From Flavobacteriales bacterium UBA2104 (GTDB taxonomy: Bacteria; Bacteroidota; Bacteroidia; Flavobacteriales_D; Crocinitomicaceae): a DNA stretch of 31,892 nucleotides. How positions within the stretch are numbered: position 1 is the stretch's first letter; every line of letters starts with the position of its first letter. Under the pieces are notes generated by a model. It was not told the DNA's origin. It saw only the letters and a program-made list of their open reading frames with translations, and did no database searches. The DNA is taken from contig DCYS01000001.1 of NCBI GenBank assembly GCA_002331485.1, forward strand, positions 143,604 to 175,495. Direction: 5' to 3'. The translations under genes and the position numbers were made by a program. This document shows positions 7,631 through 15,165 of this stretch, in pieces.

Positions 7631-8084
7631 TCTGATCGAAATCTTTAATTGCCTCCTCAACCGAATCAACGTATTTTACGGAGAACTCATCAAAATCAAA
7701 CGAAGGATGATTTCTTTTGATATCACGCTTACCAGCCTCAACGCTCTTTGCAAACCAAGGCATAGATGGAAGGATTTTGTAATGAGAACTAAGTCCATGG
7801 TTGATCATATCAGCTTTCCATTCAGTGTAGTACCATTCCATCGAAGGTTGATGGAACGTATTTAAATTTCGCTTATCAAAAATTAGTGCTTTCCAATTAT
7901 TTTTTTTGATCAACTCACCTATTGCCATAAAGGACTTTTTGAAATGTTCTATTGGAATATACTCTGTATCCGCAACGCACATTACAATATCTTTCCCCTC
8001 AAAACGATGAAGTGAAATAAACTCATCTTTATATACCTCTACAGGTGCAATATTTGATCTTTCCTTAGTACTCATTTGATTCAT
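7623..8084 (-). CDS. STAS/SpoIIAA-like protein, partner of the phosphatase
   Basis: A 153-residue cytoplasmic protein. The pattern EFISLHRFEGKDIVMCVADTE, FKKSFMAIGELIKKNNWKALIFDKRN and MEWYYTEW..GLSSHYKILPSMPWFAKSV resembles the SpoIIAA-like/STAS group that Bacteroidota encode near SpoIIE-type phosphatases, though no classical anti-sigma-antagonist phosphoserine motif is obvious. Its ATG begins at the base after the TAG stop of the phosphatase gene, so the two are almost certainly co-translated. By analogy with SpoIIE/SpoIIAA or RsbU-type partner switching it could be the phosphatase's substrate or partner. That is inference. It ends overlapping the convergent lipoprotein gene. Confidence 0.6.
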   Translation of the reverse strand: MNQMSTKERSNIAPVEVYKDEFISLHRFEGKDIVMCVADTEYIPIEHFKKSFMAIGELIKKNNWKALIFDKRNLNTFHQPSMEWYYTEWKADMINHGLSSHYKILPSMPWFAKSVEAGKRDIKRNHPSFDFDEFSVKYVDSVEEAIKDFDQTN

Positions 8085-8963
8085 CTACTTCAATTTAACT
8101 CCCAAAAATGAAACATCATCTGTTTGATCCCATCCAGACATCCACATCTTGTGATGTGTCTCAAGGTTAGCAAGTCGATCACTCAGCGATTCGTGCTTTT
8201 GATTTTGTAATCCAGCTAGAACACGTCTGGTTTTGAACTTCTTATCCTGATCTCCTCCGAATTGATCTGTTAGACCGTCGCTGAATATAAATATTTCATC
8301 GTTATGTGCAAGCGAAAAAACGTTTTCTTCAAATTGTCCATTTATTCTACCTCCGATAGATCGTTGGCTACGCTTGAAAATGTCCCAGGAATCACCTCTT
8401 CTAACAAACAAAGGCCTTCCAACACTTGTATACCGCATTTCTCTAGATTGCTTATCAATAGAACAAAGAATACCTTCCATCCCATCCTGCAGATCCGTAG
8501 AATTCGTTTTAAAGAATTGCTTAAATCCGTCATTCACCTCTTCCATAACAGATAGAGTTGATTGATCCTCATTTTTAAAAAATGCCTCCTCTAACAAGCG
8601 ATGACCCATCACTGCTAATAAAGAACCAGGTACACCATGTCCTGTACAATCAAACAATCCAATAAAGATCTTGGTATCAGTCTCATTGTAATAAATGAAG
8701 TCTCCTCCTATCCTATCTCTTTGATTGACATGCCAATAGTAATCTTCAAAATGTCTTTCAAAAAACTCATGACTTGGAAGTAGAAGATTTTGGATCTTTG
8801 CAGCATAATTCACGCTATCAAGCAGTTCATCATGCTTTTGTTGCAAAAGATCTTTAGCTTCATTTAACTCTTCCTGAAGTTCTTCCATGTAAGCAGTAGT
8901 GCGCTCCATCATATCCTGCATGGAGTCTAATTGCTCTTGATAATATTTTTCTTTGCTTATCAC
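8085..8963 (-). CDS. SpoIIE-type PP2C serine phosphatase with N-terminal coiled coil
   Basis: The 292-residue protein has a predicted coiled coil (residues 8-50, e.g. MEELQEELNEAKDLLQQKHDEL), a linker NYAAKIQNLLLP, and a PP2C/SpoIIE domain with metal-binding Asp in IGGDF (D88), LFDCTGHGVPGS (D105), FSDGLTDQ and TDDVSFLG. Such enzymes dephosphorylate phosphoserine on anti-anti-sigma or related partner proteins, or act as outputs of signalling complexes. The start is GTG at 8963. An ATG appears only at codon 15, within the coiled coil. It lies immediately upstream of the STAS-like gene with no intervening base. No sensor domain is attached, so the input must come through the coiled coil or another protein. 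Confidence 0.93.
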   Translation of the reverse strand: MISKEKYYQEQLDSMQDMMERTTAYMEELQEELNEAKDLLQQKHDELLDSVNYAAKIQNLLLPSHEFFERHFEDYYWHVNQRDRIGGDFIYYNETDTKIFIGLFDCTGHGVPGSLLAVMGHRLLEEAFFKNEDQSTLSVMEEVNDGFKQFFKTNSTDLQDGMEGILCSIDKQSREMRYTSVGRPLFVRRGDSWDIFKRSQRSIGGRINGQFEENVFSLAHNDEIFIFSDGLTDQFGGDQDKKFKTRRVLAGLQNQKHESLSDRLANLETHHKMWMSGWDQTDDVSFLGVKLK

Positions 8964-9048
8964 TGGATTAACTTTTCTTTAGATAACACTATTTAATCTC
9001 AAATTGTTTGAACATTTCACTTAAAAGGATGTTTTAAAAGTAATTAAC

Positions 9049-9079
9049 TTTGCTATTAATAGTTTTACTATTATATTTG
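9049..9079 (+). promoter_or_regulatory. Promoter of the TetR-ABC-HlyD-TolC operon (TTTG-N19-TATATTTG)
   Basis: TTTG (9049-9052) and TATATTTG (9072-9079) are separated by exactly 19 bases, a full match to the Bacteroidota primary promoter consensus. Transcription would start near 9085, 13 bases before the TetR ATG at 9098. This rules out the earlier in-frame codon at 9050, which lies inside the promoter. Confidence 0.85.
9053..9073 (+). promoter_or_regulatory. Candidate TetR operator within the promoter spacer
   Basis: A perfect 10-bp palindrome CTATTAATAG (9053-9062) and an overlapping inverted repeat TAATAG-N5-CTATTA (9057-9073) fill the spacer between the -33 and -7 elements. A repressor dimer bound here would block RNA polymerase, as expected for an autoregulated TetR-family gene that leads its own operon. 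AT-rich palindromes can also arise by chance. Confidence 0.5.
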
Positions 9080-9097
9080 CGTGTAAATTTTGAGTTT

Positions 9098-9781
9098 ATG
9101 CATCAGTTTCTATCAAATATTCAAATCAAGGTGAACGAACACCTCTACTTGAAGGACCCTGAAAGTAGTGCCTTAGGTAAGCGTATTATCAAAGGGAGTA
9201 TAGAGCTGATCTATAGAATTGGATTTGAGTCATTTACATTTAAGAAATTAGCCACAGAAATTGGTTCAACTGAAGCTTCGATATACAGGTATTTTGAAAA
9301 CAAACATAAGATCTTGCTTTATCTGACAATTTGGTATTGGGGTTGGACAGAATCTAAACTAGTGTTTGCTATTACAAATATAGAGGACAAGGAAGTCCAA
9401 CTTAGAAACGCTATTGAACTATTAACAGCAGATGTCCAAGAAGATGGAAACTTCAAACATATTAATGAGCAGAAATTACAAAAGATCATTTACGCGGAGT
9501 CGGCAAAAGCATATTTAAACAAATATGTGGATGATGAAAACAAAAATGGCGTATTTTCATTCTACAAATCTGTTGTACAACGAGTGAGTGACATAATACT
9601 AGAGATCAATCCTACATACCCTTATCCAAACATGTTGGTAACGACCATTATTGAAGGAGCGCATCTGCAACGTTTCTTTGGGGAGCATCTTCCTGGATTA
9701 ACGAATTGTAGCGAGGAAAAAGGAAAGGACAATGTTCAGGCGTTCTCTATAGAATTGGCCCTAAATGCAATAAAAAAATAA
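9098..9781 (+). CDS. TetR/AcrR-family transcriptional regulator
   Basis: The 227-residue protein has an N-terminal TetR DNA-binding domain (about residues 28-75): GKRIIKGSIELIYRIGFESFTFKKLATEIGSTEASIYRYFENKHKIL, with the helix-turn-helix centred on LATEIGSTEASIYRYF. This quotation is described in parts: GSIELIYRIGF, then FTFKKLATEIG, then STEASIYRYFENK. The C-terminal ligand domain (about 80-227) is divergent, as usual, so the inducer is unknown. The start at 9098 is fixed by the promoter just upstream. The gene ends three bases before the ABC gene and leads the four-gene export operon, suggesting that it represses its own transcription and that of the exporter. Confidence 0.92.
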   Translation: MHQFLSNIQIKVNEHLYLKDPESSALGKRIIKGSIELIYRIGFESFTFKKLATEIGSTEASIYRYFENKHKILLYLTIWYWGWTESKLVFAITNIEDKEVQLRNAIELLTADVQEDGNFKHINEQKLQKIIYAESAKAYLNKYVDDENKNGVFSFYKSVVQRVSDIILEINPTYPYPNMLVTTIIEGAHLQRFFGEHLPGLTNCSEEKGKDNVQAFSIELALNAIKK

Positions 9782-9784
9782 AAA

Positions 9785-11491
9785 ATGGAGGAAAAACTAT
9801 CCATATCAAGAAGATTCTGGCGGCTGATCAAAGCTGATGGTAAGGAGATTAGGAATGTATATTACTATTCCTTCTTCGCGGGATTGATCAGTCTGTCTTT
9901 ACCTTTAGGTGTTCAGTCGATCATTAACCTAATTCAGGGTGGACGAGTTAATTCTGCCTGGATCGTAATGGTTATCATTGTTGTATTGGGTGTTGCGCTC
10001 AATGGAATATTGCAAATTCTACAATTGAGGATCACAGAGAACATTCAACAACGAATTTTTACGCGTGCTGCCTTTGAATTTGCATACCGTATTCCTCGCA
10101 TAAGGTTAGAGAATCTATTTAGAACATATACTCCTGAACTTGTGAACAGATTCTTCGATGTCATGACAATTCAAAAAGGGATCTCGAAGCTATTGATCTC
10201 AATATCTACAGCAGGTATTCAAGTTCTACTTGGATTGATATTACTTTCTCTATATCATCCTTTCTTCATTATTTTTAGTTTCCTATTACTTCTAGTATTT
10301 TACTTGATCTTTCAATTCACAGGAAAGAAAGGTTTCCAAACAAGTATGGAAGAATCTAATCATAAGTACAAATTAGCTCATTGGTTAGAAGAAATCGGAC
10401 GAACAAGTATCAGTTTTAAGCTTGCTGGTAAAACAGATTATGCCTTAGAAAGATCGAATGTTCATGCTGAGAAATACCTCGAGGCGCGTGAAAAGCACTT
10501 TAAGATATTGGTGACGCAATATAGTTTACTTGTTGTTTTCAAAGTGCTAGTTGTAACTGGACTACTCGGTATTGGAGGAGTACTCGTAATGGAGCAACAA
10601 ATGAATATTGGTCAGTTCGTAGCGGCTGAGATCATTATCGTGATGATCATTAACTCCATTGAAAAATTGATTCGAGATATAGAAACTGTTTATGACGTAC
10701 TAACAGGAATCGAGAAGATCGCCCAGGTAACAGATCTTACGCTAGAAAAGGATCAAGGAATAGACTTAAGAAAGAACTTAACCGAGAAGGGTGTTGAGGT
10801 TCAACTTAACGATGTTTCCTTCCACTATCCTCACAGTAACAACTTGTCTCTGATCGATATCAATATGTCGATAAAACCAAGTGAAAATGTTGTCATTGCT
10901 GGAAAGAATAGTTCTGGGAAAAGTACATTGATCCAGGTTATTGCAGGACTCTATGAATTACAGAAAGGAAATATTGCCTATAATGATCTTTCGTTAGGTA
11001 GCTTGAACCTTGAATCGCTTAGAAGTATTATTGGTGCGAACCTTAATCAAGAAGATCTCTTCTTTGGAACGGTAATGGAAAACATTATGATCGGTAGAGA
11101 TAATGCAACCCATGAAAATGTTCGTTGGGCGATCGAAAAAGTAGGATTAACGCAATTCATCAGCTCACTGCCAGATGGATATAATACCATGATCTTACCA
11201 AATGGAAAGTCATTACCGAAAAGTATTATCCAAAAACTACTGATGGCAAGATGTATCGCAGACAAGCCAAAACTTGTCCTATTGGAGTACTCATTTGAGC
11301 ATTTGAGCTACACGGATAAAATGAATATCATGGAGTTCTTATTCGATAAAAGTAACGGATGGACCATCATTGCAGTTTCTAAAGATATCGATCTTATGAA
11401 GAATGCAGATAAGGTGATGGTTATGGAAAATGGTCAGATCACTGATCAGGGTACTTACGAACAAATCAAACCATCTTTAAACAAATACTAG
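9785..11491 (+). CDS. ABC exporter (membrane + nucleotide-binding domain) with degenerate ATPase motifs
   Basis: A 568-residue half-transporter of type I secretion/exporter layout: a six-helix membrane domain (about residues 20-310) and a nucleotide-binding domain (about 340-568). Walker A is intact (GKNSSGKST, 373-381) and the Q-loop is present (Q422, followed by DLFFGTVMENI). The rest is not canonical. LSGGQ is replaced by LPKSI (477-481), the Walker B Asp by E501, the catalytic Glu by Y502, the D-loop is FEHLS, and the H-loop His is K533. There is no N-terminal C39 peptidase domain. It is translated three bases after TetR and one base before HlyD. It probably forms the inner-membrane part of a tripartite exporter, but whether it hydrolyses ATP is doubtful on sequence grounds. 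The frame is open and undamaged, so it is not an obvious pseudogene. Confidence 0.9.
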   Translation: MEEKLSISRRFWRLIKADGKEIRNVYYYSFFAGLISLSLPLGVQSIINLIQGGRVNSAWIVMVIIVVLGVALNGILQILQLRITENIQQRIFTRAAFEFAYRIPRIRLENLFRTYTPELVNRFFDVMTIQKGISKLLISISTAGIQVLLGLILLSLYHPFFIIFSFLLLLVFYLIFQFTGKKGFQTSMEESNHKYKLAHWLEEIGRTSISFKLAGKTDYALERSNVHAEKYLEAREKHFKILVTQYSLLVVFKVLVVTGLLGIGGVLVMEQQMNIGQFVAAEIIIVMIINSIEKLIRDIETVYDVLTGIEKIAQVTDLTLEKDQGIDLRKNLTEKGVEVQLNDVSFHYPHSNNLSLIDINMSIKPSENVVIAGKNSSGKSTLIQVIAGLYELQKGNIAYNDLSLGSLNLESLRSIIGANLNQEDLFFGTVMENIMIGRDNATHENVRWAIEKVGLTQFISSLPDGYNTMILPNGKSLPKSIIQKLLMARCIADKPKLVLLEYSFEHLSYTDKMNIMEFLFDKSNGWTIIAVSKDIDLMKNADKVMVMENGQITDQGTYEQIKPSLNKY

Positions 11492-11492
11492 T

Positions 11493-12854
11493 ATGCTGAA
11501 TCTATCTAAAAATAATGTCACGGACAAGATCAATGTGCTAAAGTTTAGTGCGTTTCGGACGGCGGAAGGAAGAGCTTCACACAGGGTTCTCCCACGTTTG
11601 TTATCCGTAATACTTGGACTATTTGTCATCTTTCTATTTGTTCCATGGACACAGAATGTTAGGGGACACGGTAATGTAACGGCTCTATCACCTTCATCTA
11701 GACCTCAGATGCTTCATTCTATCATTCCAGGTAGAATTGATGAGTGGTTTGTTCAAGAAGGTGATTACGTTGAAAAAGGTGATACCATTGTTAAGATTTC
11801 AGAGATTAAGTCGGAATACTTTGATCCTCAACTTCTAGAAAGAACCTCTGATCAAGTGGAGGCTTCTGAAAAGTCTGTTGAAGCATATTCGGAAAAAGTC
11901 AAAACCCTTGAGGAACAAATGGAGAATCTTCGGACCATTTTGAAATTGAAAATGGAACAAGCGAAGAACAAACTCCAACAAGCAAAATTGAAAGTTCAGA
12001 GTGACAGTATTAAATATCAGGCTGCTCAAATGAACGAAGAGGTTGCTCAACGTCAGTTTGAACGTTTTGAATCACTATACGAGCAAGGTCTCAAGTCAAA
12101 AACTGATTACGAGAACAGAAACATCAAGTATCAAAAAGCAATGGCTGAAAAGATCAGTGCTGAAAATGCACTTTTAGCCTCTAGAAATGACGTGATCAAT
12201 GCGAAGATCGAACTAAACTCGATCAGAAATGATTACCAAAACAGTATCGCAAAGATCAATGCTGAGAAATTCACGACAGCATCAAGTCAGATGAGCGCAC
12301 TTAAAGAGGTTAGAACGCTTGAGAATAAATTATCGAACTACAGAGTGCGTCAGGGATATTATTACGTAACTGCACCCCAAACGGGATATATTACTCAATC
12401 TGTTACAACAGGTATTGGTGAGTTAGTAAAAGAAGGACAGCAGATCGTCAGTATCATGCCTGCTGATGCAAAATTAGCAGTGGAAATGTACGTGAGACCG
12501 ATCAACCTTCCGTTAATCCAGAAAGGGCAGCATGTGAGAATTCAATTTGATGGTTGGCCAGCGATCGTATTCTCTGGATGGCCTAATACGAGTTATGGTA
12601 CTTATGGAGGTACTGTATACGCTATTGATCGCTTTGCTCAACCGGATGGAACATTTAGAGTCTTGGTCGAACCAGATGAGAGTGATCATGAATGGCCAGA
12701 AGCACTCAGTGTAGGTGGTGGTGCAAACAGTATGTTATTATTAGAAGATGTTCCGATCTGGTATGAGCTGTGGCGACAATTTAATGGCTTCCCTCCGAAT
12801 TACTATATGAACCAGGATAGTGGAGATCAAAAGAAATCTTCTAAAAAACATTAA
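11493..12854 (+). CDS. HlyD-family periplasmic adaptor of the ABC exporter
   Basis: The 453-residue protein has a cytoplasmic N-terminus, one membrane helix (about residues 36-53, LLSVILGLFVIFLFVPW), a lipoyl half-motif (SIIPGRIDEWFVQEGDYVEKGDTI, about 72-95), and a long coiled-coil hairpin (about 110-270, rich in Glu/Lys/Gln). The second lipoyl half (YYVTAPQTGYITQSVTTGIGELV, from about 289) and a beta-barrel region follow. This is the membrane-fusion protein that bridges the inner-membrane ABC protein and the TolC channel. The single base between the ABC stop and its ATG implies coupled translation. The C-terminal portion (DHEWPEALSVGGGANSMLL and on) is longer than in minimal adaptors. Confidence 0.93.
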   Translation: MLNLSKNNVTDKINVLKFSAFRTAEGRASHRVLPRLLSVILGLFVIFLFVPWTQNVRGHGNVTALSPSSRPQMLHSIIPGRIDEWFVQEGDYVEKGDTIVKISEIKSEYFDPQLLERTSDQVEASEKSVEAYSEKVKTLEEQMENLRTILKLKMEQAKNKLQQAKLKVQSDSIKYQAAQMNEEVAQRQFERFESLYEQGLKSKTDYENRNIKYQKAMAEKISAENALLASRNDVINAKIELNSIRNDYQNSIAKINAEKFTTASSQMSALKEVRTLENKLSNYRVRQGYYYVTAPQTGYITQSVTTGIGELVKEGQQIVSIMPADAKLAVEMYVRPINLPLIQKGQHVRIQFDGWPAIVFSGWPNTSYGTYGGTVYAIDRFAQPDGTFRVLVEPDESDHEWPEALSVGGGANSMLLLEDVPIWYELWRQFNGFPPNYYMNQDSGDQKKSSKKH

Positions 12855-12857
12855 GGA

Positions 12858-14255
12858 ATGAAAAGGGCTTTAATGATCATAGCAATTGTCTTTTCATCAC
12901 TCTTCAGTGTTGCTCAAGATTCGAGTCAGGTTATGGGGCTTACAGACTTCTTGAATATCGTTCGAGAATTTCACCCGCTGGGTAAACAAGCCAACCTTCG
13001 AGTTGAATATGGAGAGCAGAATTTAAAGGCGAATCGTGGTGCTTTCGACCCTTATCTCTACGGTGATGTCTACCAAAAATACTTTGACGATAAGCAGTAT
13101 TACGATCTATTAAATGCAGGAATGAAAATACCGACCTGGTTTGGTATAGAGATCGATGCTGGATTTGAACAGACTGATGGAGACTTTCTTAATCCTCAGC
13201 GATCAACACCTGCAAATGGATTGGTACATGCTGGAATTTCTGTTCCGATCGGTCAAGATCTTTTTATAGATCAACGTCGAGCTGACTTAAGAAAAGCTCA
13301 GATCTATACCGAGATCACGGCAGCAGAGCAACAAATTTTGACCAATGAGCTATTTAAGAATGCGACAACAGCCTACTTAGAATGGGTAGGTGCAGCTCAG
13401 AAATATGAGGTGTTTCAAGAAGCACTTCAATTAGCAAGAGTTCGTTTTGAAGCAGTTCGGTCGTCGGCATTGATCGGTGAAGCTCCGGCAATAGATACGG
13501 TAGAAGCATTTATTCAGTATCAGAATAGGTCAATCGCGCTACAAGACGCTACTCTGGAATACAAAAATGCCAGTGCTCAACTCGAAGTTTTCCTCTGGAA
13601 TCAAGATGGCGCTCCTTTAGAATTATCTCCAAGAATTACTCCGCCTTCAACGGAAGAGTTCAACACCTCATCAAATACCGAAGATATTAAAGATCGAATG
13701 GATTCATTGATCGCCAATCATCCGAAACTAGCAAAAAGTGAACTTTACCTGGAGCAATTACGCATTCAACGCAAGTTGGATCTCGAGCGACTAAAGCCTC
13801 AACTCGACTTGAAATATAACGCATTGAATGAACCAATTGCTGGCGACATCATCGATGGATACACCATCAATAATTACAACTGGGGATTAACATTCAAAAT
13901 GCCGATCTTCTTAAGAAAAGAAAGAGGTCAACTTCAAAAGACCAATATTTCTATAAAAGAACAGAGCTATGCCTTAGATCAAATGCAACGTGATCTGAAT
14001 TATAACGTCACTGCTGCGATCAATACCTGGGAAACTACACAACAACAGTTGAGTGGATACAATGATGTTGTGACAAGCACAGAGCGTTTACTCCAGGCTG
14101 AGGTTCAGAAATTCAATTCAGGAGAAAGTTCTTTATTCCTCGTTAATCGCAGGGAATTGAAATACATCAGCACACAAGTTAAATTCATCGATTTATTCGT
14201 GAAGTCACAAAAAGCTCGGATGCTGATAGAATACGAATTAGGTCGATTGAATTAG
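12858..14255 (+). CDS. TolC-family outer-membrane efflux protein
   Basis: The 465-residue protein has a signal peptide (MKRALMIIAIVFSSLFSVAQ) and the repeated helical outer-membrane efflux pattern. Recognisable parts are the N-terminal FLNIVREFHPLGKQANLR, long helices such as NATTAYLEWVGAAQKYEVFQEALQLA with RFEAVRSSALIGEAPAIDTVEA, and a second-half repeat ending RRELKYISTQVKFIDLFVKSQKARM. TolC-type trimers form the outer-membrane channel of type I secretion and efflux systems. It is the last gene of the operon, 3 bases after HlyD. Its stop codon overlaps that of the convergent nuclease gene, leaving no room for a separate terminator. Confidence 0.93.
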   Translation: MKRALMIIAIVFSSLFSVAQDSSQVMGLTDFLNIVREFHPLGKQANLRVEYGEQNLKANRGAFDPYLYGDVYQKYFDDKQYYDLLNAGMKIPTWFGIEIDAGFEQTDGDFLNPQRSTPANGLVHAGISVPIGQDLFIDQRRADLRKAQIYTEITAAEQQILTNELFKNATTAYLEWVGAAQKYEVFQEALQLARVRFEAVRSSALIGEAPAIDTVEAFIQYQNRSIALQDATLEYKNASAQLEVFLWNQDGAPLELSPRITPPSTEEFNTSSNTEDIKDRMDSLIANHPKLAKSELYLEQLRIQRKLDLERLKPQLDLKYNALNEPIAGDIIDGYTINNYNWGLTFKMPIFLRKERGQLQKTNISIKEQSYALDQMQRDLNYNVTAAINTWETTQQQLSGYNDVVTSTERLLQAEVQKFNSGESSLFLVNRRELKYISTQVKFIDLFVKSQKARMLIEYELGRLN

Positions 14256-15013
14256 CCGTAGATCTCGTTTAACAATCCTGCCAAACGAACTCCTCCTTTT
14301 GCCAACTGACTTTTCACTGTTCTCCAGTGTTTGTGTCGATATTCATAGTTGATTTTCTTGTTTGCTGGAAGGTCATAAATACCATCTCTGAACTCGAGAC
14401 ATTCATTCGCCCAATCTTCAACAGTGCTTGACTGCCATTCAGTAACTTCATCTTCTGTCGGATGATTCACTAAGTTGGTCAGCTCGGTATAGCTGTATTG
14501 TTTACTATCAATGATCCCAGAATCCCAAACTCTATGTAAATTCGAAGAATCCCAAAACCATTCAACTTTAACATCATTTCCTCCTCTGTCCTCACCGTTT
14601 CCTACATGGAGTGGTTGATGTACATCACCTACTAAATGCACAAGGATCATCAAGTATTCTCTTTCAAGTTTTGGAGATAGTTCACCTGATTTTAAACCTT
14701 CTACCATCATCTTGATGCCTTGAACAACATCTCCATCTTCGCTAGGTGTAATATCCTTATATGTTTTACCATCTGGAATAGTTGTATAGTGCCATGGACG
14801 TAATGAGTCATACTTGCTGTCAGACTTAATATCGTCCATCCAGTTGCTCACTTCTGCAAGGGTCATTGTCCCCAAGATCTCGTTCACTTTCTTTTGAGCA
14901 GTTTCACTTAAATGTTCTTCCGCAACCTGGCCCACTACTCTATGACCGATCATTCCCCATGCACCTGCACTTAGGCTGGAGAACATGATCACAACAAATA
15001 CAAAATATCGCAT
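14252..15013 (-). CDS. S1/P1-family zinc nuclease, secreted
   Basis: The 253-residue precursor has a signal peptide ending SAGA, so the mature protein should start at W19, which in this family is itself a zinc ligand. All expected ligands are present: W19, H24 (WGMIGH), D60 (WMDD), H75 (RPWHY), H126, D130 and H136 (HLVGDVHQPLH), H160 and D164 (LHRVWD). The family cleaves single-stranded DNA and RNA and 3'-nucleotides using three zinc ions, probably to scavenge nucleic acids in the periplasm or outside the cell. Length is normal. It stands alone on the minus strand, with its stop overlapping that of the TolC gene. Confidence 0.95.
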   Translation of the reverse strand: MRYFVFVVIMFSSLSAGAWGMIGHRVVGQVAEEHLSETAQKKVNEILGTMTLAEVSNWMDDIKSDSKYDSLRPWHYTTIPDGKTYKDITPSEDGDVVQGIKMMVEGLKSGELSPKLEREYLMILVHLVGDVHQPLHVGNGEDRGGNDVKVEWFWDSSNLHRVWDSGIIDSKQYSYTELTNLVNHPTEDEVTEWQSSTVEDWANECLEFRDGIYDLPANKKINYEYRHKHWRTVKSQLAKGGVRLAGLLNEIYG

Positions 15014-15165
15014 CTTTCAATTTTTGAGTCTAAAATAATTCAATTCAAGCGGCTCTCAAGTTAATTAGACGTTAATTCTTAAACTGGTTATGAACATTAC
15101 ATCTTTACGAATCGTTTAAATTTTGATAATTCAATCAGAATTGTTAGTATAAAGTAGTTTTAGCT

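Noticed and set aside
8696..8713. GGDF residues in the phosphatase, suggestive of a GGDEF cyclase
   Set aside because: This is the PP2C metal-binding GDF motif (IGGDFIYY). The surrounding DCTGHGVPG and FSDGLTD are SpoIIE-type and no cyclase domain is present.
9785..11491. Treating the degenerate ABC gene as a pseudogene
   Set aside because: The frame is open over 568 codons, coupled tightly to neighbours on both sides, with intact Walker A and membrane domain. Loss of motifs alone does not show decay.
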